A stretch of DNA of 11,280 nucleotides, taken from positions 1 through 11,280 of the forward strand of contig NZ_CALGNQ010000096.1 in assembly GCF_937958535.1 (NCBI RefSeq), given 5' to 3'. Numbering within the stretch: the stretch's first letter is position 1; every line of letters begins with the position of its first letter. Shown here piece by piece: positions 7,777 to 11,280 of the stretch. Below the pieces are notes generated by a model. It was given only the letters and a program-made list of their open reading frames with translations, was not told where the DNA came from and ran no database searches. The DNA comes from an uncultured Georgenia sp. Its GTDB lineage: Bacteria > Actinomycetota > Actinomycetes > Actinomycetales > Actinomycetaceae. Made by a program: the position numbers and the translations under genes.

Positions 7777-8801
7777 CGGGTCACCTTCCGTGGCGTCCGG
7801 GGCGTGTCGTGGGTGTCGCGGCGCAAAATGAGCCTCTGGTAGGTCAGGGCCAGGACGAGGGAGATGACGAAGAGGAGGACGGCCACGGCCGAGGCGTAGC
7901 CGTACAGGCTGCGGTTGGTGCCCTGGTTGATGAGGTAGATCGCCATCGTCATCGTCGAGTTGGCCGGGCCGCCCTTGGTGAGGATCCAGACCATGTCGAA
8001 GAGCTGGAGGGAGCCGATCATCGAGAGGAAGGCCCAGGTGCGCACGGTCGGGCCGAGGAGCGGGACGGTGATGCGGCGCTGCACCTGCCACCACGAGGCG
8101 CCGTCGAGCTGGGCCGCCTCGTAGAGCTCGGTCGGGATTCCCTGGAGCCCGGCGAGGAAGAGGATGACCGCCAGCCCGAGGTACTTCCAGGTGAGGACGA
8201 CCATGACGGTGTACAGCGCGATCTCCGGGTCGCCCAGCCACACCTGGACCAGCGACCCGAGCCCGACGGCCTCGAGCGCGGCGTCGACCGGCCCGTTGGG
8301 CTGGAGCAGCATGAACCACACGACGCCGGCGACGACCTCGGCCAGCACGTAGGGCATGAAGACGATGACCCGCATCGCCGTGCGGCCCCACATCTCCCGG
8401 TCGAGCAGGAGCGCGACCCCCAGCCCGAGGGGGAGCTGGATGAGGATGGACAGGACGACGATCGTCAGGTTGTTGAGGACGGCGCCGGTGAAGACGGTGT
8501 CCTGCAGCGCCCGGGCGTAGTTCGCCAGTCCGACGAAGTCGTCCAGCGGTCCCAGGCCGTTCCAGCTGTAGACGGAGTAGCGCACCGCCTGGACGACCGG
8601 GACCACGACGAAGACGCCGAACAGCGCCAGCGCGGGGCTGACGAAGAAGGCGACCTCCAGCCGTTTGCGCCAGGTCGCCGAGAGGCGGCGCCCGCCGCGG
8701 GCGCCCGGCCCGCCCGTCGACCGCGCGGCGGCGCGGTCGACGGGGCGGTCGGTCAGCGTGGCAGTCGCGGAGCCGGTCGCGTCGTCTGCCACCGTGCTCA
8801 C
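7773..8801 (-). CDS. Sugar ABC transporter permease, MalF-like
   Basis: 342 aa from a GTG at 8801 that overlaps the binding-protein stop (GTGA at 8801-8798). No clear ribosome site precedes it, so it is probably translated by coupling to the upstream gene. About 45 N-terminal residues are hydrophilic and cytoplasmic; the DNA for residues 20-30 forms a perfect 14-bp inverted repeat (separate entry). Six membrane segments start near residue 50 (FFVSPALALFGVFVVVPVVQ). The EAA loop is near 223-250: TELYEAAQLDGASWWQV, then RITVPLLGP. WILTKGGPANST near the last helices is typical of CUT1 MalF/UgpA-type subunits. With the downstream permease it forms the membrane channel. The long polar N-terminus is common in actinobacterial members and poorly conserved, so a slightly later start cannot be excluded. 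Confidence 0.95.
   Translation of the reverse strand: MSTVADDATGSATATLTDRPVDRAAARSTGGPGARGGRRLSATWRKRLEVAFFVSPALALFGVFVVVPVVQAVRYSVYSWNGLGPLDDFVGLANYARALQDTVFTGAVLNNLTIVVLSILIQLPLGLGVALLLDREMWGRTAMRVIVFMPYVLAEVVAGVVWFMLLQPNGPVDAALEAVGLGSLVQVWLGDPEIALYTVMVVLTWKYLGLAVILFLAGLQGIPTELYEAAQLDGASWWQVQRRITVPLLGPTVRTWAFLSMIGSLQLFDMVWILTKGGPANSTMTMAIYLINQGTNRSLYGYASAVAVLLFVISLVLALTYQRLILRRDTHDTPRTPRKVTR
8713..8744 (-). repeat. Perfect 14-bp inverted repeat with 4-nt loop, in permease coding sequence
   Basis: CCCGTCGACCGCGC (8713-8726) is the exact reverse complement of GCGCGGTCGACGGG (8731-8744), separated by four bases (8727-8730). In the operon mRNA this gives a GC-rich stem-loop about 57-88 nt after the permease start and just downstream of the binding-protein stop. 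The pairing is read directly from the sequence. A role in stabilising the upstream lipoprotein message or lowering permease expression is inference, by analogy with the malE-malF intergenic stem-loops of enteric bacteria. Confidence 0.7.
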
Positions 8802-10099
8802 CCCAGGTCCGCGGCGGCCTGGGTCGCGTCGACGATGGCCTGCGGGGAGGACTGTCCCGCGAAGAGGAGGGCGATCTCGTCGTTCATCGCCCCGCCGACG
8901 TTCTCACCGAACGCGGTGTCGAAGTACAGCTGGACGAAGGGGGCCTCGTCGCGGAAGGTCAGCAGGTCGGCGAGCGCGGGGTCGGAGACGGCGTCGGTGG
9001 CGGCCGGGTTGGTCGGCAGCCCCATGTCGTTCTCCGCGAAGGTGCGCTGCACCTCGTCGCTGAGCAGGTAGGTGATGAAGTCGACGCAGACGTCGGGGGC
9101 GTCCTGGGCGCAGGCCCAGGCGTCACCGCCGCCGAGCGCCGCGCCGGGGTCGCCCTGCCCGCCGGCGACGGCGGGGAAGGGGAACCAGCCGGTGTCCTCG
9201 CCCAGCCCCCGGTTGTCCTCCGTCAGGCCCTGCATGACACCGGGCTCCCAGTGTCCGGCGAGCTCCATGGCGACCTTGCCGGTGGCGAGGAGACCGGAGG
9301 CGCTGGTGGGGCCGGTCTGGGCCGGGGTGGCCAGGAAGCCGGTGTTGAAGGGCTCGGTGGCGATGAGCTCCTGGAGGTGCTCGCCGGCCTGGACGAAGCA
9401 GGGGTCGGAGAAGTCGAGTGAGGTGACGGCGTCGGTGAGGACGTCCTGGGGGCACTGGCGCAGTGCCAGGTAGTACCAGTAGTGGGCAGCGGGCCACTTG
9501 TCCTGCGCGCCGACCGAGATCGGCTCGATGCCGGCTGCCTTGAGCGCGTCGACCGCCGCGTAGAGCTCCTCCATCGTCGTCGGTGGGGAGTCGATGCCCG
9601 CCTCGGCGAAAAGGGAGGTGTTGTACCAGAAGCCGACGACCCCCACGGAGAAGGGCAGGGCGTAGACGCGGTCGTCGACCGTCCAGCCGTCGACGGAGGC
9701 GCCGATCGTCTCGATCGTGTCGGCGGCGACGTCGGTGAGGTCCTTGACCAGGCCGGCCTCGACGTGCGCGGCGAGCTCGCCCCCGCCGCGCTCCATGAAG
9801 ATGTCCGGGGTGTCACCGGACTGGAAGGCGGCGTCGAGGCGGGTGAGCATGTCCTCGTGTGCCAGTGGGGTGATCTCGATGGTGACGCCGGGGTGGTCGG
9901 CCTCGAAGTCGGCGGCCACCTGCTCGTAGACCGACCGGCCGGGGTCGTTGTTCGAGTTGTGCCACCAGGTGAGGGTGACGGAGTCGCCCGTCTCGCCACC
10001 CCCGGTGTCGTCGGTGGCGTCGCCGTCGCCGCAGGCGGCGAGGAGGAGGGCGGCGCTCATGCCGAGCGCCACGACGCTGGCTTCTCGTCTGTGAGGCAT
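8798..10099 (-). CDS. Sugar-binding lipoprotein of ABC importer (BxlE-like, CUT1)
   Basis: 433 aa from ATG at 10099, with AAGGA 6 nt upstream. An in-frame ATG at 10120 lacks a ribosome site and would put polar residues ahead of the signal peptide, so I reject it. The signal peptide is short: basic HRR, then hydrophobic core and lipobox LLAAC with lipidated C23. An acidic Gly/Asp/Thr linker follows. The mature protein is a family-1 extracellular solute-binding protein. WWHN is at about 45-48, GDTPDIFMERGGG near 95-105, VDDRVYALPFSVGVVGFWYN near 140-160, and KWPAAHYWYYLALR near 199-212. The last two blocks and the GHWEPG segment near 281-286 resemble, from memory, the xylobiose-binding BxlE group of Streptomyces. 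Role: captures a short oligosaccharide outside the membrane and delivers it to the two permeases. Four Cys residues beyond C23 could form disulfides. First gene of the operon, downstream of the operator. Confidence 0.93.
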   Translation of the reverse strand: MPHRREASVVALGMSAALLLAACGDGDATDDTGGGETGDSVTLTWWHNSNNDPGRSVYEQVAADFEADHPGVTIEITPLAHEDMLTRLDAAFQSGDTPDIFMERGGGELAAHVEAGLVKDLTDVAADTIETIGASVDGWTVDDRVYALPFSVGVVGFWYNTSLFAEAGIDSPPTTMEELYAAVDALKAAGIEPISVGAQDKWPAAHYWYYLALRQCPQDVLTDAVTSLDFSDPCFVQAGEHLQELIATEPFNTGFLATPAQTGPTSASGLLATGKVAMELAGHWEPGVMQGLTEDNRGLGEDTGWFPFPAVAGGQGDPGAALGGGDAWACAQDAPDVCVDFITYLLSDEVQRTFAENDMGLPTNPAATDAVSDPALADLLTFRDEAPFVQLYFDTAFGENVGGAMNDEIALLFAGQSSPQAIVDATQAAADLG

Positions 10100-10102
10100 G
10101 TC

Positions 10103-10114
10103 AGGTCCTTCGGT
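10103..10114 (-). promoter_or_regulatory. Ribosome-binding site of the binding-protein gene
   Basis: On the minus strand this reads ACCGAAGGACCT, followed by three bases and ATG at 10099. AAGGA is 6 nt from the start codon. It supports ATG 10099 over the upstream ATG at 10120, which this element would place inside the coding region. Confidence 0.6.
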
Positions 10115-10135
10115 CGTCATCGACGGAACACGGCC

Positions 10136-10165
10136 AGCCTGGCAGCCCACCGCCCGGCGTGTCAA
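10136..10165 (-). promoter_or_regulatory. Candidate promoter of the sugar-uptake operon
   Basis: TTGACA (10165-10160, minus strand) is a perfect -35. CAGGCT (10141-10136) lies 18 bp downstream and is a weak -10. Transcription would start near 10129, leaving a leader of about 30 nt before the binding-protein ATG. The -35 abuts the LacI palindrome at 10167-10180, so a bound repressor would block polymerase. Confidence 0.5.
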
Positions 10166-10166
10166 T

Positions 10167-10180
10167 CGTTATCGATAACG
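10167..10180. promoter_or_regulatory. LacI-family operator (perfect 14-bp palindrome)
   Basis: CGTTATCGATAACG is a perfect palindrome centred on a CpG (10173/10174). It stands out as AT-containing sequence in a GC-rich background. After one mismatched pair, two more A-T pairs extend the symmetry (10164-10183). LacI proteins insert a hinge leucine at such a central CpG, and the adjacent repressor has that residue (L57). The site touches the -35 of the operon on one side and covers the -35 zone of the repressor gene on the other. It probably controls both directions. Confidence 0.8.
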
Positions 10181-10192
10181 TTTTCGACACGG

Positions 10193-10198
10193 TAGGGT
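10193..10198 (+). promoter_or_regulatory. Candidate -10 of the lacI gene (possibly leaderless)
   Basis: TAGGGT matches TANNNT. A start site about 7 bases downstream falls at 10205-10206, on the GTG start codon itself, which would make a leaderless mRNA. The -35 zone (about 10169-10175) lies within the operator palindrome. An AGGG inside the same element could instead act as a poor ribosome site if transcription starts further upstream. Confidence 0.4.
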
Positions 10199-10205
10199 CG
10201 TCCCC

Positions 10206-11213
10206 GTGAGAGGCAGGGTCACCATCAACGACGTCGCGCGGACCGCCGGCGTCTCGGTGGCGACCGTCTCCAAGGTCATCAACGGCCGCTACGGCGTGGC
10301 CGCCGCGACGAGCGAGCGGGTGCAGGAGGTCATCGAGCGGCTCGGCTACGAGTCCTCGCTGGTGGCCCGCAGCCTGCGCTCCCGTCGCACCAACGTCCTG
10401 GGCATCCTCGTCGCCGAGTTCGAGCCGTTCAGCACCGAGATCCTCAAGGGCGCCTCCCGAGCCGTCGCCGGCACGGGTTTCGACCTCCTGGCCTACTCCG
10501 GGGCGGCCCACGGCGGCGGGGACGTCGGCTGGGAGCGCCGGTCGCTGTCCCGGCTCAGCGGCACGCTGATCGACGGCGCTGTGCTCGTCACCCCCACCGT
10601 CGTCGAGGTGCGGGACGACGTGCCCGTCGTCGCGATCGACCCCCACCGTGGGCCGTCGGGCATCGCCACGGTGGACGCCGACAACGACGCGGGCGCCGTG
10701 CTGGCCACCGCGCACCTCATCGCGCTGGGCCACCGCCGCATCGGCTTCCTCGGTGGTCGCCCCGACCTGGAGAGCTCGCGGCAGCGGGAGGAGGGCTTCC
10801 GCAGCGCGATGGCGGCTGCCGGCCTCCCGGTGGACCCGGCCCTGGTGCGGGTCGGTGGGTACAAGCGGGAGGGCGCCGACCGGCCCGCCCACGAGCTGCT
10901 CGCCCGGCCCGACCGCCCCACCGCCGTCTTCGCCGCGAACGACCTCATGGCGCTGGCCACCATCGACGCCGCGCGCGACGTCGGGCTGCGCGTGCCGCAG
11001 GACCTCTCGGTGGTCGGCTTCGACGACGTCCCCGAGGCCGTCGCGGCGACCCCGCCGCTCACCACGGTGGCCCAGCCGATCCAACAGATGGGGGCGGAGG
11101 CGATCGGCCTGCTCGTCGAGCTCGTGGCGGGCCGGGAGGTCGCCACCGAGCACGTGCGCCTGCCCACCCGCCTCGTCGAGCGCGGCAGCACCGCCCCACC
11201 CCCCGACAGCTGA
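10206..11213 (+). CDS. LacI-family transcriptional repressor of the sugar operon
   Basis: 335 aa from a GTG at 10206, the usual length for the family. The N-terminal helix-turn-helix is at 6-27: TINDVARTAGVS, then the recognition helix VATVSKVING, the variant used by GalR-like members. The hinge helix VARSLRS (53-59) supplies L57 for minor-groove insertion. From about 62 (TNVLGILVAEF) onward lies the periplasmic-binding-protein-like effector domain. It includes HLIALGHRRIGFLGG near 173-187, PTAVFAANDLMALATIDAARDVGLRVPQD near 238-266, and SVVGFDDVPEA near 268-278. Cytoplasmic. It is transcribed away from the ABC/GH3 operon across a shared palindrome, so it very likely represses that operon and itself and responds to the imported sugar or its product. 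The effector identity is unknown. The gene's last bases fall in the first unit of the tandem repeat. Confidence 0.95.
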   Translation: MRGRVTINDVARTAGVSVATVSKVINGRYGVAAATSERVQEVIERLGYESSLVARSLRSRRTNVLGILVAEFEPFSTEILKGASRAVAGTGFDLLAYSGAAHGGGDVGWERRSLSRLSGTLIDGAVLVTPTVVEVRDDVPVVAIDPHRGPSGIATVDADNDAGAVLATAHLIALGHRRIGFLGGRPDLESSRQREEGFRSAMAAAGLPVDPALVRVGGYKREGADRPAHELLARPDRPTAVFAANDLMALATIDAARDVGLRVPQDLSVVGFDDVPEAVAATPPLTTVAQPIQQMGAEAIGLLVELVAGREVATEHVRLPTRLVERGSTAPPPDS

Positions 11214-11280
11214 ACCCCCAACCGACAGCCCACGTCCCCCCGACAGCTCACTTCCCACCGAGAGCTCAGTTCACACCGAC
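11203..11280. repeat. Imperfect 18/19-bp tandem repeat, continuing past the right edge
   Basis: The core CCGACAGC (once CCGAGAGC) begins at 11203, 11222, 11240, 11258 and, truncated, 11276. The periods are therefore 19, 18, 18 and 18 bp. The most regular units read about CCGACAGCTCACTTCCCA. The first core lies in the last codons of the lacI gene and the rest is intergenic. Units are contiguous with no unique spacers. The origin and role are unknown. The end of the array is not visible. Confidence 0.8.

Noticed and set aside
10026..10041. Inverted repeat TCGCCGC/GCGGCGA with 2-nt loop in the lipobox coding region
   Set aside because: Explained by the Ala-Ala-Cys-Gly-Asp codons. The loop is too short for a good hairpin and no other signal accompanies it.
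10100..10165. Upstream extension of the binding-protein frame to 10165 or ATG 10120
   Set aside because: It would place polar residues before the lipoprotein signal peptide and swallow the ribosome site. ATG 10099 fits the lipobox and the AAGGA spacing.
10101..11258. 385-codon minus frame opposite lacI
   Set aside because: Antisense shadow without recognisable domains. It starts inside the tandem repeat and covers the operator and promoter region.
11203..11280. CRISPR array at the right edge
   Set aside because: Repeats are contiguous 18/19-bp units with no unique spacers and no cas genes nearby.
1..11280. tRNA, rRNA, riboswitch, insertion sequence or attachment site
   Set aside because: I saw no cloverleaf, rRNA core, transposase or terminal repeats. 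Coding genes and short gaps account for the window.

Overview
The window is very GC-rich DNA with short intergenic gaps, GTG starts as common as ATG, and stop/start overlaps of 4 bp (GTGA, ATGA). It carries actinobacterial families: a cold-shock protein with the mycobacterial-type C-terminal extension, DUF3027, an SseB-like protein, and a CUT1 sugar ABC operon without its own ATPase. I infer an actinomycete, perhaps Micrococcales. Nothing here fixes the genus.

Layout. (1) 1-1861, minus: a long, partial SseB-like protein that runs off the left edge. (2) 1862-2021: a divergent intergenic region. (3) 2022-4495, plus: a tight cluster of an extended cold-shock protein, a DUF3027 protein and a 12-TM MFS transporter. 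(4) 4496-4499: a 4-bp convergent gap inside a hairpin that spans both stop codons. (5) 4500-10099, minus (transcribed right to left): a sugar-uptake operon made of a solute-binding lipoprotein, two ABC permeases and a cytoplasmic GH3 glycosidase. (6) 10100-10205: a divergent regulatory region with a perfect LacI-type palindrome. (7) 10206-11213, plus: a LacI-family repressor. (8) 11203-11280: the start of an 18/19-bp tandem repeat that runs off the right edge.

How the genes work together. The lipoprotein should capture a short beta-linked oligosaccharide outside the cell. The two permeases import it, powered by a shared ATPase (MsiK type) encoded elsewhere. The GH3 enzyme has no signal peptide and would hydrolyse the sugar inside. 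The divergent LacI protein probably represses both its own gene and the operon from the single operator, and is released by the imported sugar. Gene order and the binding-protein sequence resemble the Streptomyces bxlEFGA/bxlR xylobiose system. The substrate (xylobiose, cellobiose or another) is inference. The plus-strand cluster looks like conserved actinobacterial core genes of unclear linked function.

No wholly new system stands out. The most unusual signals are a perfect 14-bp-stem hairpin inside the 5' end of the first permease gene, the tandem repeat at the right edge, a probable leaderless promoter for the repressor, and a loss of coding-phase signal at the extreme left edge.
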